Origin: an uncultured Flavobacteriaceae bacterium
Lineage (GTDB): Bacteria > Bacteroidota > Bacteroidia > Flavobacteriales > Flavobacteriaceae
NCBI GenBank assembly: GCA_913065125.1
Contig: CAJYAG010000003.1
Location: forward strand, 361,282-425,281
DNA: 64,000 nucleotides
Direction of reading: 5' to 3'
The translations under genes were made by a program, and so were the position numbers. The notes beneath the pieces were generated by a model. That model ran no database searches, was not told the DNA's origin, and saw nothing but the letters and a program-made list of their open reading frames with translations. Position 1 is the stretch's first letter; each line of letters starts with the position of its first letter. Of the stretch, positions 35,958 through 44,452 are shown one piece after another.

Positions 35958-36032
35958 CTACACCAAATGTCTACTGAATATTTGATTTTGTTTTACAAAA
36001 TTTTGTTTCGATAATCTAAAGAATTTTATCAT
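35958..36032 (-). pseudogene. Decayed N-terminal remnant of a DUF6090 gene
   Basis: Reads MIKFFRLSKQNFVKQNQIFS plus four codons and a stop. It aligns with the cytoplasmic N-terminus of the neighbouring paralogues (MIKFFRKIRQ...FSKYLL) but ends before the membrane helix. It lies in the 126-base gap between paralogues 2 and 3. Confidence 0.7.
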
Positions 36033-36044
36033 GATTTGTTTCTG

Positions 36045-37073
36045 TTATGGATTTATTTTAGTGTAAGTAACTGGAGTATGTCCTATATGAATGGTCATAG
36101 TATTAACCTTATCCGAATTGTTCTTACTGAACGTAACAACACCCCTTCCAAAGACAATTGCAAACTCTGTTTCAGAACTAAGATTTACTAATTCAACTTT
36201 GCCTGATTGCGAATCACTTTTTAAATGAAATTTTTTATCTTCAAAATATATTTCTGCTTTAGATTCAGGATTTGAACGATCGATGTAAGTTCCTACATAG
36301 CCCTCTAATATATTTACATCAGGTAAAAAACTAATAGAATCTAGAGACTTGTTTAATACTGATGCGATTTCTTTATAACATTCAATTGCATAAGTTCTAT
36401 AAAATGCTACGTTCGTTCTATGGGTAATAACTGCTTCACCATAAACCCGTTTTACCATATTTTTATAACGATAATCATGCAATCTGTAATCAATGGCTTC
36501 TTTACTTTTAGTATAATCAGCTTCTGAGTACCAAGTATAGTTCTTTTCAAATTCATCAAAATTTTTATCTACAAGTACTTCAATTTTTTTATTATATTTA
36601 TCTATCGTAGGTCTTATTTTGGTATGCAACCCATTTAAAATAAAAACAGCTTTACTGTATTTTTCTGGAATGGCATCTATATTGGTCATTAAAACATTAT
36701 AGGCATTAAATGTAATGTCATAACTAGACCAAGACGTAGCAATACGCCATAAATTTCTACTGTCTTTATTAGCATAATCATCATAAGTTAAATCTGTATT
36801 TAAAACAAGACTTGCCAAAGAATCTCTTTGCTGGTAATTGTAAATTATTGGTGTACTATTATTTATATTTGTTTTTAACTCTATTAATACATCTTCAAAA
36901 ATGGCATCAATTTTAGCTTCGGCTTTCTTTTGCTCACTACGTTGATTAAGATTTAAGGCAATAAGAATACCTATAATTACCAGTATTATTTCTCCAAAAG
37001 CATAGAGAAGATACTTTCCTACTTTGTTTTTGTTGAGTAGTTCTTTACGTATTTTTCTGAAAAATTTAATCAT
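36045..37073 (-). CDS. DUF6090-family membrane-anchored protein, paralogue 2
   Basis: 342 residues. N-terminus MIKFFRKIRKELLNKNKVGK, transmembrane YAFGEIILVIIGILIALNLN, a helical region with coiled-coil tendency (about 50-245), then a beta-rich module (about 255-342) starting LEGYVGTYIDRSNPESKAEI. That module resembles the lipocalin-like tails (DUF3471 style) of secreted Bacteroidota proteins. The C-terminal module is shared in outline with paralogue 3 only. Function unknown. Confidence 0.82.
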   Translation of the reverse strand: MIKFFRKIRKELLNKNKVGKYLLYAFGEIILVIIGILIALNLNQRSEQKKAEAKIDAIFEDVLIELKTNINNSTPIIYNYQQRDSLASLVLNTDLTYDDYANKDSRNLWRIATSWSSYDITFNAYNVLMTNIDAIPEKYSKAVFILNGLHTKIRPTIDKYNKKIEVLVDKNFDEFEKNYTWYSEADYTKSKEAIDYRLHDYRYKNMVKRVYGEAVITHRTNVAFYRTYAIECYKEIASVLNKSLDSISFLPDVNILEGYVGTYIDRSNPESKAEIYFEDKKFHLKSDSQSGKVELVNLSSETEFAIVFGRGVVTFSKNNSDKVNTMTIHIGHTPVTYTKINP

Positions 37074-37228
37074 TTGTAGGTTGATGATTTAGATAAAAAC
37101 ACAACAGTTTTTTCGCTGTTAACGACTGAAAGTTAGCGAATTAATTACAAATGAAAAACGGATAAGTGTTTTTATTGCGTGGGAGAGCGGTTGTAATGAA
37201 TTTGAGAAATTATAAGTTGATCTTTTTT

Positions 37229-37303
37229 CTAAACAGCTTCTCCAAATGTCAACAGATTTTTATCTGGATCGAGGATTGAAAATTCTTTTTGTCCCCAAGG
37301 TTT
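37229..37303 (-). pseudogene. Duplicated 3-prime fragment of VOC gene, copy B
   Basis: Same 24 terminal codons plus stop as copy A and as the intact VOC gene, here with the Ile retained. Copies A and B also share about 30 bases beyond the VOC match (CTTTGTTGTGCTTTCGTTAT), which join each fragment to the end of a DUF6090 gene. The rest of the 258-base gap upstream of paralogue 2 shows no gene. Confidence 0.9.
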
Positions 37304-37331
37304 TTTAGCTTAGTTCTTTGTTGTGCTTTCG

Positions 37332-38072
37332 TTATTTATTTCCTCTAGCCAAGTAGTCGTCAATCTCCTTGATGCGTCCTTGGGCTTTTTCTTTACCTTT
37401 CTCAAGATGTTGAATTAATCTTTTTCTATTAAGAATAGTTATATGCAGTTCGTTTAGAAACTTATTATCATTAAACATTTCTACAGAATTATTTGTAGTA
37501 CGTTTAATAGAATCATTTGAATCTAATTCTATTTTAAAATATTTATTAAAATATGGTTTTAGTAGAAATTGGAATTGATTTTTAGGATCAAGATTGGACT
37601 TTTCATTTACATAAGGTAAATGAACCTCGTAATACCGAAGGATTAACTTTCTCAAAGTGTCACTTTGAATAATATTCAAACCTGTTTGTGATAAGGTTTT
37701 ATAAGTTGAAGCACTAAATGTTGGTGTTGCAGAACCATTCAAAGATCTAATTAGATTGGATAGGCTATCTTTATCACTAGTTTTTGTTAATAAAGCTTTT
37801 CTCAATGATATATTCTTAATCAATAAATTATTATGTATGTTTAAAACATTATTGGTAACAACTATGTTTTGATTTAAGTCTATAATCATATCTTTCAATA
37901 AGCTTCCTTCCTCTTTTGCTCTTATATTATTGTTATTCCAATTATTAATTGAAAGAGCTATCAAAATTCCGATAACAACAAGTACAATTTCGCCAATAGC
38001 ATACAGTAAATACTTACTGAATTTGTTTTCAGTCAGCATTTTTTGGCGGATTTTTCTAAAGAATTTAATCAT
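37332..38072 (-). CDS. DUF6090-family membrane-anchored protein, paralogue 1
   Basis: 246 residues. N-terminus MIKFFRKIRQKMLTENKFSK, transmembrane YAIGEIVLVVIGILIALSIN, then a helical extracytoplasmic domain ending EIDDYLARGNK, without the beta-rich C-terminal module. It starts 12 bases after the stop of the VOC gene on the same strand. Its 3-prime flank is shared with paralogue 4, showing that these two belong to one duplicated module. Confidence 0.82.
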   Translation of the reverse strand: MIKFFRKIRQKMLTENKFSKYLLYAIGEIVLVVIGILIALSINNWNNNNIRAKEEGSLLKDMIIDLNQNIVVTNNVLNIHNNLLIKNISLRKALLTKTSDKDSLSNLIRSLNGSATPTFSASTYKTLSQTGLNIIQSDTLRKLILRYYEVHLPYVNEKSNLDPKNQFQFLLKPYFNKYFKIELDSNDSIKRTTNNSVEMFNDNKFLNELHITILNRKRLIQHLEKGKEKAQGRIKEIDDYLARGNK

Positions 38073-38084
38073 TGGTTTTTATTT

Positions 38085-38441
38085 CTAAACAGCTTCTCCA
38101 AATGTTAACAGGTTTTTATCTGGATCGAGGATTGAAAATTCTTTTTGTCCCCAAGGTTTTGTTTCTAACAAACCGTTTGGGTGAATCCTCGTTTTATGAT
38201 CCAATAATGTTTGATAAAAATTCTCAATATTGTCTGTTCTAATATACACTTGACCATAATTTTCTTTCGGATTCAATTCCTTAAATTCAAAAAAATGCAA
38301 TTGAATCTGGTCTTTTTCTAGCATTAAATAATAGTCATAAGCTGTAGTGCCAAATTCTTTAAAACCCAATTGTTGGATGTAAAAATCTCTGGTCACTTTT
38401 TTGTTACGCATCGGTAATTTTGGATTGATGGATGTGAGCAT
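38085..38441 (-). CDS. VOC-superfamily protein (glyoxalase/bleomycin-resistance type)
   Basis: 118 residues with paired beta-alpha-beta-beta-beta modules: LPMRNKKVTRDFYIQQLGFKE, YYLMLEKDQIQLHFFEF (His/Glu-bearing strands), then GQVYIRTDNIENFYQTL and FSILDPDKNLLTFGE. This is the layout of bleomycin-binding-like VOC proteins. The substrate is unknown and resistance is not implied. Its last 25 codons have been copied twice to positions 33995 and 37229. Confidence 0.85.
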   Translation of the reverse strand: MLTSINPKLPMRNKKVTRDFYIQQLGFKEFGTTAYDYYLMLEKDQIQLHFFEFKELNPKENYGQVYIRTDNIENFYQTLLDHKTRIHPNGLLETKPWGQKEFSILDPDKNLLTFGEAV

Positions 38442-38471
38442 TTATTTATTGGTTTTGTAAGTAGACAAGAA

Positions 38472-38918
38472 CTAGGATAATAATTCCTTTAATGAACTAT
38501 AGTTAATTATATTTTTATCGATATAACTGTATGTTTGCGGAGGCATAAATCCTGGGATAAGATTCTTCAAACTATCAAGTTTTATAGAATGTTTGAATAG
38601 ATTTTTAACTTCCTGTAATTGTATTCCGAAAGCATTTTTATTTTCTTTATAATAATCATTATACTCCTGTTTTGTAATTCCAGTTTGTTTACCAAAATTT
38701 TTCCATAAAGTATTAGGGTTTTCTTTAATGATATTTTCAATCTTGTAAACACCCCAAAGCTCTTTTACAGGTGCGGTTACATAAATTAAGATATAACCAT
38801 CTTTACCAACTTTTTTTGGAGCACATTTTCGTAACTCAATGGTTTTTTCTCCTTTGAGTATTTTTCTCGCATATTCTGGTTTCACAGAAATGATTAATAA
38901 ATCAGTATTTTGCATCAT
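38472..38918 (-). CDS. ASCH-domain (PUA-like) protein
   Basis: 148 residues. The N-terminal LLIISVKPEYARKILKGEKTIELRKCAPKK is a classic ASCH signature (beta strand, helix, G-E-K-x-x-E-x-R). It is followed by YILIYVTAPVKELWGVYKIENI. ASCH domains have the PUA fold and are predicted to bind or act on RNA; some members are nucleases or hydrolyse modified cytidines. The start codon overlaps the stop of the upstream GNAT-PIN gene (ATGA), so the two proteins are translationally coupled and probably work together. Confidence 0.85.
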   Translation of the reverse strand: MMQNTDLLIISVKPEYARKILKGEKTIELRKCAPKKVGKDGYILIYVTAPVKELWGVYKIENIIKENPNTLWKNFGKQTGITKQEYNDYYKENKNAFGIQLQEVKNLFKHSIKLDSLKNLIPGFMPPQTYSYIDKNIINYSSLKELLS

Positions 38919-40972
38919 AAATCCATTCCCTGTTTATAAACTGCAAGATACGTTTCAGTTTTTATTTTTATAGGTGTAACAACCATAAATTTTTTATTTT
39001 CTAAATTGTTAAATATATTGCTTATGTTTTTTAAGGATATTGGTTTTTTTAGTAATTCAGTATCTGAAAAAACAAAAGCCATTATTTTATCTTTTTTACC
39101 TGCAGTTTCGGAAATATCTTTCCATTTATATATGCCTAATTTTTCAAACTGTTTAAATAATTTTTTAGGATTATCTATAAATATTTCATCAACATAAGAA
39201 GTTGCGATTATAGAGCCTTTTGCTTTTGTTGATTTATTTTCACTTGAATACCATAAAACTCTTGCTGGAGCATTTATTATTTTGGGAGAAGAAGAACGGT
39301 AATAAACATTTTCTCTGTTGAGTAAAAGCTCATATTCAGGTTCAAATAAATCTAGTTTTTCTTTAGATTTATCATTAAATAATTGTTCTGCCCAATGTGG
39401 TTTTATAGGGACAATATATGATGGAATTTCTAAATCTTTTATTTTTAAAGGCGATAAAAACCTTTCATAGTTATATTTTTTAATAAATTCAGTAACATTT
39501 TCAGCGTCTTCTAGGTTCGCATTTATGTTAGTAATTATATTTTTTGTGTTTGTCTCTTGATTAATTTTTGAATAAAGGTTTTTTGTATCTAAAACATCTT
39601 TAATGTTTACTTTTTGCCAATAGTTATTGAGTTTTGTAAATCTAGTTTCTTGAATTGCATTTTTTATGTCATCTTCTAAATATTTTTCTTTTATTTCGAT
39701 AAGTGTTCTTTCTTCATTAATAGAAGTTAATATTGATTTAAAAAGAAGATGTTTCGTTAAAGTAATCCTTAAACTACTATTTAGAAATCTAAAAATTGGA
39801 ATTTTTAATTTACTTTCTGATGTTCTATCAAAAATAACAAATGCTAATAAGTGGTCTTTTTTAGAAATAGTAATTAATTCAAATTTATTTGGAAGTGAAA
39901 GAGAGTTTCGAATTATCTTTTGAAAATGATTTTTTCTTTCATTTGGTTTTAAAAATGTATCTGTAAAAAAATCAATATTTTTTGTTGTTACTCTTTTTGA
40001 ATTAATGCTTGTACCTATAAGAGATTGAGGTTTGTATTTAGAAACTTGTATGTTTTCATCCAAATGTGTAATAAAATCACTTGGTCTATAAACAGTTAAA
40101 TTATATTTATTGAAAAACTTAGTGCTTTTTAGAATCTCTTTATCTCTTGTTATAAAGTATTGTGCGCCTCCGGAAATTGAATAGGCAATATGATTTAAGT
40201 CTGATTTGTCGTTTTTATGCTTTAAAGGAAATTCATTCTTTAATTCTTGAAGAATTTTAGAAAACTCTTCCTCATCTTTAAAAGGTAAGTCTTTAAAATA
40301 ATTTAATAATTTTCGGCTTGAATTTTTAAGTTCAATTGTTTTAGCTCTGTTAATTTCAACATGAATTTCTCTTGTGTAGTAGAGAATAGCTTCACTTAAT
40401 AACCAGTCACTTTTTAAAGCTAAACTTTCTTCTTCTCGTTCCTCTTTGATGTCAAGAAAAATATTCATATCAATTACGGCTACTATTTTGTTGTTTAGCT
40501 CATATTCTGATATTTGGGTAAGTAAATTATTTTGATAATGAGGGTACCACCAAATTGTAAGAGGAAGGCCTTTTTTACTTCTACCAATTTTTTCTTTTAC
40601 TGGTACAAATTTAAATTTTTCCCAAACAGAGTCAATTCCATAATCATTTCTACAACTTAGTTTTATTCCTTCGTATTGTTTGGTGTTCTTTTTCAGGTAA
40701 TTAACTAGCTTACTTGCCGCGTTACTATTTCTTTTGGTTTTATTTATACATAAATGGACAATTGTAACTTTATTATAAGAAACTCTATAAAGGAGATAGC
40801 CTAGTAATTCATTTGTATTCTTATCAAAAGCTCCAATTAATTGACTTTGTTTAGCGTATTTCTCAAACGCAACTTTTGGTAGGAAACCTAAAGTTTTAGA
40901 GTTGTTGTCGCCTAATTCAACAGCATCATTGAATTCTTTGGAAGTTGTTTTATTTATTAGATTTATTATCAA
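38915..40972 (-). CDS. Multidomain GNAT - PIN nuclease - GNAT-like - PUA/ASCH-like protein
   Basis: 685 residues. About 1-145: GNAT-like acetyltransferase (LLGYLLYRVSYNKVTIVHLC, ending in a KF(V) strand). About 160-305: PIN-domain nuclease with all four acidic positions, D168 (VAVIDMNIFLD), E206 (HVEINRA), D258 (KSDLNHIAYS) and D277 (FITRDKEI). About 345-460: a second, degenerate GNAT-like half. About 525-680: a PUA/ASCH-like domain (APARVLWYSS...KGSIIATSYVDEIFID). No signal peptide or membrane segment. The architecture suggests an RNA-cleaving effector combined with an acetyltransferase and an RNA-binding module; target and role are unknown. The domain borders are by eye. Confidence 0.7.
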   Translation of the reverse strand: MIINLINKTTSKEFNDAVELGDNNSKTLGFLPKVAFEKYAKQSQLIGAFDKNTNELLGYLLYRVSYNKVTIVHLCINKTKRNSNAASKLVNYLKKNTKQYEGIKLSCRNDYGIDSVWEKFKFVPVKEKIGRSKKGLPLTIWWYPHYQNNLLTQISEYELNNKIVAVIDMNIFLDIKEEREEESLALKSDWLLSEAILYYTREIHVEINRAKTIELKNSSRKLLNYFKDLPFKDEEEFSKILQELKNEFPLKHKNDKSDLNHIAYSISGGAQYFITRDKEILKSTKFFNKYNLTVYRPSDFITHLDENIQVSKYKPQSLIGTSINSKRVTTKNIDFFTDTFLKPNERKNHFQKIIRNSLSLPNKFELITISKKDHLLAFVIFDRTSESKLKIPIFRFLNSSLRITLTKHLLFKSILTSINEERTLIEIKEKYLEDDIKNAIQETRFTKLNNYWQKVNIKDVLDTKNLYSKINQETNTKNIITNINANLEDAENVTEFIKKYNYERFLSPLKIKDLEIPSYIVPIKPHWAEQLFNDKSKEKLDLFEPEYELLLNRENVYYRSSSPKIINAPARVLWYSSENKSTKAKGSIIATSYVDEIFIDNPKKLFKQFEKLGIYKWKDISETAGKKDKIMAFVFSDTELLKKPISLKNISNIFNNLENKKFMVVTPIKIKTETYLAVYKQGMDL

Positions 40973-41096
40973 ATAGCAATTTTTAGCAATATAGAATTTT
41001 AATTTTCTAGATTGTTTTTAGTTTTTCACTTACAAGTTATAAGATGGGTTTACAATTTTTTATAAATATACTAAAAATCATAAACCCATTTAGTTG

Positions 41097-42710
41097 TTAA
41101 TCTCTCGCCGCTTTAAATTCGCTGCCATCGTACCATTTCGGAAAATAGTCTTCGTTTGCTAATTTACTACCCACAGTATAAAAGAGTTGCAAATCTAATT
41201 GTACACCACTTAATTCTGTGGTTGCTGCATCGTATTCATCAGAAGGTTGGTGGTATTTATTTTTCCCATAAGAATCGTTGTAGGCTTTTATTTCTTCAAT
41301 ACTTTTATCAAATCCTTCATAAGAACCACTTGCGTACAACGCAGGAATTCCGATTTTCGCAAAATTAAAATGATCTGATCTAAAGAAATACCCTTTCTCT
41401 GCAACAGGATCTGGAATGATATATCTGTTCTGTTTTAACGCAGCTTCTTCAGCATATTCGTCCATTTCAGATTGTCCAAAACCAGTAATCGTTAAGTCTT
41501 TCATTTTTCCTGGACTGTCAAGCGCATCAATATTAATATTTGCCACCGTTTTCTTTGGATCAAAAATTGGATACGCCGCATAATACGCAGAACCCAACAA
41601 ACCTTGTTCTTCTGCGGTAACCGCTAAAAACACAATAGAACGTTTTGGTGCTTTTCCTTTTTTAAAGGCTTCTGCAATGGCTAATAAACCAGCCGTTCCA
41701 GACGCGTTGTCAACAGCGCCGTTGTAAATAGAGTCGCCATCAATCGGTTTTCCAATTCCAAAATGATCCCAATGCGCAGAATAAATAATATATTCATTTT
41801 TTTTGTCGGTTCCCGGAATCATAGCAACTACATTTTTAGAAACGTCTTTTTTAATTTTGTTTTTAATATCAACTGAAACATTAACTGCTAACGGAACAGG
41901 TTTAAAGCCTTTTTCTCTCGCCATGGTTTTGTAATCTTTTCCTTTCATGGTTGATATAGCAAACATTTTTGCTGCGCTTTCTCCACTAATCCAAGATTCT
42001 ACATTCAACTGCGGAGCATCACTTTCTATGGTTAATCTTGAGCCGCTCCAACCAGCTTCTACAACATTCCAACCATAAGAAGCAGGTTCTGTATCGTGAA
42101 TGATAATTAATCCTGCTGCGCCTTGTCTTGCTGCTTCTTCGTATTTGTACGTCCAACGACCATAATAGGTCATTTCGTTTCCTTTAAATAAGGTAGAATC
42201 TCCAGATTTAAACCCTGGATCATTTACTAAAACCACCGCAGTTTTTCCTTTCCAATCGATGCCTTCGTAATCGTTCCAACCATATTCTGGAGCTACGATT
42301 CCGTATCCTGCAAAAACAAGTTCAGAATTTTTAAGACTTACATTTCCTTCAACTCTATTAGTTGTTGCTACAAAATCTTTCAATGCTTTTAAGTTGAATG
42401 TTCCTTTTTTACCAGCAATCACCATATTTTCTGATGGCGTTCCAGTAATTTCTACCATCGGAACATCTTGATAAAAGCTATCGCCATTTCCTGGTAAAAG
42501 TCCTAGTTTTTCAAACTCATCTTTTAAATAATTTACAGTAATTACTTCTCCTTTGGTAAAAGGTTTTCTTCCTAGAAAATTATCAGAAGCCAAACGTTCA
42601 ATATGTTTTCCGAGTGTTGTTTTGCTTACTTCAACAATTGTTGATGTGTCGGTATCACAACTTGTAAATAGTACAATTACCACTGCTAAAATTTTTAAAT
42701 AATTTTTCAT
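41097..42710 (-). CDS. M28-family zinc aminopeptidase lipoprotein with PA domain
   Basis: Lipobox VLFTSCD. A PA-type insertion (about residues 130-260) precedes or interrupts the peptidase core. The dinuclear zinc site is complete: YSAHWDHFG (His), GAVDNASGTAGLL (bridging Asp), AEEQGLLGS (catalytic Glu pair), ANINIDAL (Asp) and FFRSDHFNF (His). 537 residues, usual for Bacteroidota members. Exported aminopeptidase for periplasmic or surface peptide degradation. Confidence 0.92.
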   Translation of the reverse strand: MKNYLKILAVVIVLFTSCDTDTSTIVEVSKTTLGKHIERLASDNFLGRKPFTKGEVITVNYLKDEFEKLGLLPGNGDSFYQDVPMVEITGTPSENMVIAGKKGTFNLKALKDFVATTNRVEGNVSLKNSELVFAGYGIVAPEYGWNDYEGIDWKGKTAVVLVNDPGFKSGDSTLFKGNEMTYYGRWTYKYEEAARQGAAGLIIIHDTEPASYGWNVVEAGWSGSRLTIESDAPQLNVESWISGESAAKMFAISTMKGKDYKTMAREKGFKPVPLAVNVSVDIKNKIKKDVSKNVVAMIPGTDKKNEYIIYSAHWDHFGIGKPIDGDSIYNGAVDNASGTAGLLAIAEAFKKGKAPKRSIVFLAVTAEEQGLLGSAYYAAYPIFDPKKTVANINIDALDSPGKMKDLTITGFGQSEMDEYAEEAALKQNRYIIPDPVAEKGYFFRSDHFNFAKIGIPALYASGSYEGFDKSIEEIKAYNDSYGKNKYHQPSDEYDAATTELSGVQLDLQLFYTVGSKLANEDYFPKWYDGSEFKAARD

Positions 42711-42981
42711 AAAATGAGCTGTTATTAAATTAATGTCTAATAGTTATTGGCTAAATGCCATACATAACAATTACTTTTTGAGCAAGTTAGTAGTTTTAAT
42801 TTAGAAAGCCAATTTTCTTTATTCTCGATTTGGCTCTAATTGATCTAAAATTACTCGAACCAATAATTGGTATTGAGAAATGTATAAAAAAAAATGATTT
42901 GTAGGGTAGGGTAAATTGCGAGATAGTTGTCTTACTAATACAAGCAACAAAATGAGTTGTAGACACATTAAAACGAATGAT

Positions 42982-43425
42982 ATGAAAACAATGAAAACAA
43001 TTTTTACAGTGCTGTTATTTCTTTCTGCTAGTTTTATGAATGGACAGGAATCAAAAACGATTACCAAAGAAGATAAGAAAAAATATTATCAAAAAAGAGC
43101 AAAAGAAGATGCGGAGTTTGAGCAACAGTTTAAAGTAAAGTCAAAATCTGAAGAGAAAAAATTCTGGAAAGAACAGAAAAATTATGAGAAAGAATTAAAG
43201 AGAAAAGATAAAGTGGCTTACGAAGCCTATATGGAAGGGAAAAGAGATGCGTATGCAGAACACAGAACGCATTGCGACAGCCATTGTCACCACGGTTATT
43301 ATTACGAATACCATGCGCGTTTTTATTTTAGCGGACATTATGAATACGAAAGTAGAAGATATAGAAGGTCTTCTGGAACGAGCATTAGAATAGGAACACC
43401 AAGTGTGCGATTGCGTATTTTTTAG
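42982..43425 (+). CDS. Small secreted His/Tyr-rich protein
   Basis: 147 residues from the ATG at 42982; a second ATG at 42991 is equally possible. A GTG/ATG further upstream would precede the signal peptide with a polar tail. Signal peptide IFTVLLFLSASFMNGQ. A highly charged Lys/Glu helical segment (about 20-90) follows. The C-terminal part has CDSHCHHGYYYEYHARFYF, whose Cys and His residues could bind metal, and then an Arg-rich tail. I do not recognise a family. The 270-base upstream region shows no other gene. Confidence 0.55.
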   Translation: MKTMKTIFTVLLFLSASFMNGQESKTITKEDKKKYYQKRAKEDAEFEQQFKVKSKSEEKKFWKEQKNYEKELKRKDKVAYEAYMEGKRDAYAEHRTHCDSHCHHGYYYEYHARFYFSGHYEYESRRYRRSSGTSIRIGTPSVRLRIF

Positions 43426-43440
43426 GAGCTATTATCAATA

Positions 43441-43470
43441 AAAAAACCGTTGAATTTTCAACGGTTTTTT
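43441..43470 (+). terminator. Rho-independent terminator
   Basis: AAAAAACCGTTGAA and its complement with a two-base centre, ending in T6, 15 bases after the stop at 43425. Confidence 0.9.
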
Positions 43471-43497
43471 GCGCCATTTACTTGCGATATTTTATAT

Positions 43498-43600
43498 GTT
43501 CTCGATACTATTTTCTCCTTTGGTCGAAAATCACTCGAACTGACAATTACACGTTGTCACATCGAGTGTCACGCTTTTTGGCGTGATGTATCGAGATGTT
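43498..43600. repeat. Pair of REP-like palindromes in inverted orientation
   Basis: Unit 1 (43498-43547, minus orientation) and unit 2 (43553-43600, plus orientation) share the frame TTGTCA..TCGAGTG...TATCGAGA with different centres. They belong to the same family as 26484-26530. The inverted pair resembles a BIME, a pairing that RAYT transposases recognise. Confidence 0.75.
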
Positions 43601-43635
43601 TTACACTAAATTATCAAACAAATTAAAGCACTAAA

Positions 43636-43682
43636 AAAGCCGCTACAGGTACTGAATTCATTTCAGTACCTGTAGCGGCTTT
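43636..43682 (-). terminator. 21-base perfect hairpin downstream of the DUF4369 gene
   Basis: AAAGCCGCTACAGGTACTGAA and its exact complement around a 5-base loop. On the minus strand it ends GGCTTTTTTAG, so it can terminate the leftward transcript. Its length and GC content are more like an inserted palindrome than a simple terminator. Confidence 0.75.
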
Positions 43683-43704
43683 GAATAATTTGTATAAAAG
43701 AAAA

Positions 43705-44412
43705 CTATTCTTTTAGTTCTGATTTTTTTATCTCAGCAACAAATTTATCTAATTTTTTACCGTAAATAGAATTTTTAACTTCTTCGGATAACGATTTGTT
43801 AATGGTGTCTAACCATTTCACATTTGCATTTACCAATTCTGTTAAGGCTAAATACGGAGCAACATGATTGTCTTTATTGTTTAGTGCAAAGTTAACAGTA
43901 ACCATATAACGTCTTCTTAACAAGGTTTCATATTCTTTGGTAATAATAGCTACAGAATCTTTATTGTTTGATCTTTGTGCGTAAAATTTACGTTGAATTA
44001 AATCTAAGTTCTGATCGTTAAAACGTCTAGATATTTTTGTGTAATTGTTTAAAATATCTTGATTTTTAGAACCTGTAATCACAGGGTTGATACCAAATTT
44101 GGCAACATCGTCTGTAATATTAATGGAGCCTTTATCAGCAAAGAAAGTAATGTATTTGTTGGTGGTGTTTCCATCAAAAGTTAGGTAATACATTTCTGGT
44201 TCTTCAACATTTGCAGTTAATGTAAAGTGATCACTTCCTAACACCGAAACCGAATCTATTGTTTTTAAAATAGTGTCCTTTTCTATTTTTTGTAAATACA
44301 AAGTTCCTTTTTTTAATCCTTTTATTTGACCGTTTACAATCATGTTTCCTTCTTTCTTAGAAGAACAAGAAGCAATTAGAATTGCGAAACCTAAAACAAG
44401 TATTTTTTTCAT
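43705..44412 (-). CDS. DUF4369-domain lipoprotein
   Basis: Lipobox LIASCSS. The N-terminal half (about residues 25-115) has the DUF4369 beta-sandwich pattern NMIVNGQIKGLKKGTLYLQKI...PEMYYLTFDGNTTNKYITFFADKG. The second half is helical and lacks the thioredoxin domain that usually follows DUF4369 in TlpA-like proteins, so this is a short form. It lies 40 bases after the DUF819 gene and may be co-transcribed with it. Confidence 0.82.
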   Translation of the reverse strand: MKKILVLGFAILIASCSSKKEGNMIVNGQIKGLKKGTLYLQKIEKDTILKTIDSVSVLGSDHFTLTANVEEPEMYYLTFDGNTTNKYITFFADKGSINITDDVAKFGINPVITGSKNQDILNNYTKISRRFNDQNLDLIQRKFYAQRSNNKDSVAIITKEYETLLRRRYMVTVNFALNNKDNHVAPYLALTELVNANVKWLDTINKSLSEEVKNSIYGKKLDKFVAEIKKSELKE

Positions 44413-44452
44413 TATAAAGTATAATTTTTTGCGTTTGCAAATATGCGTATTT

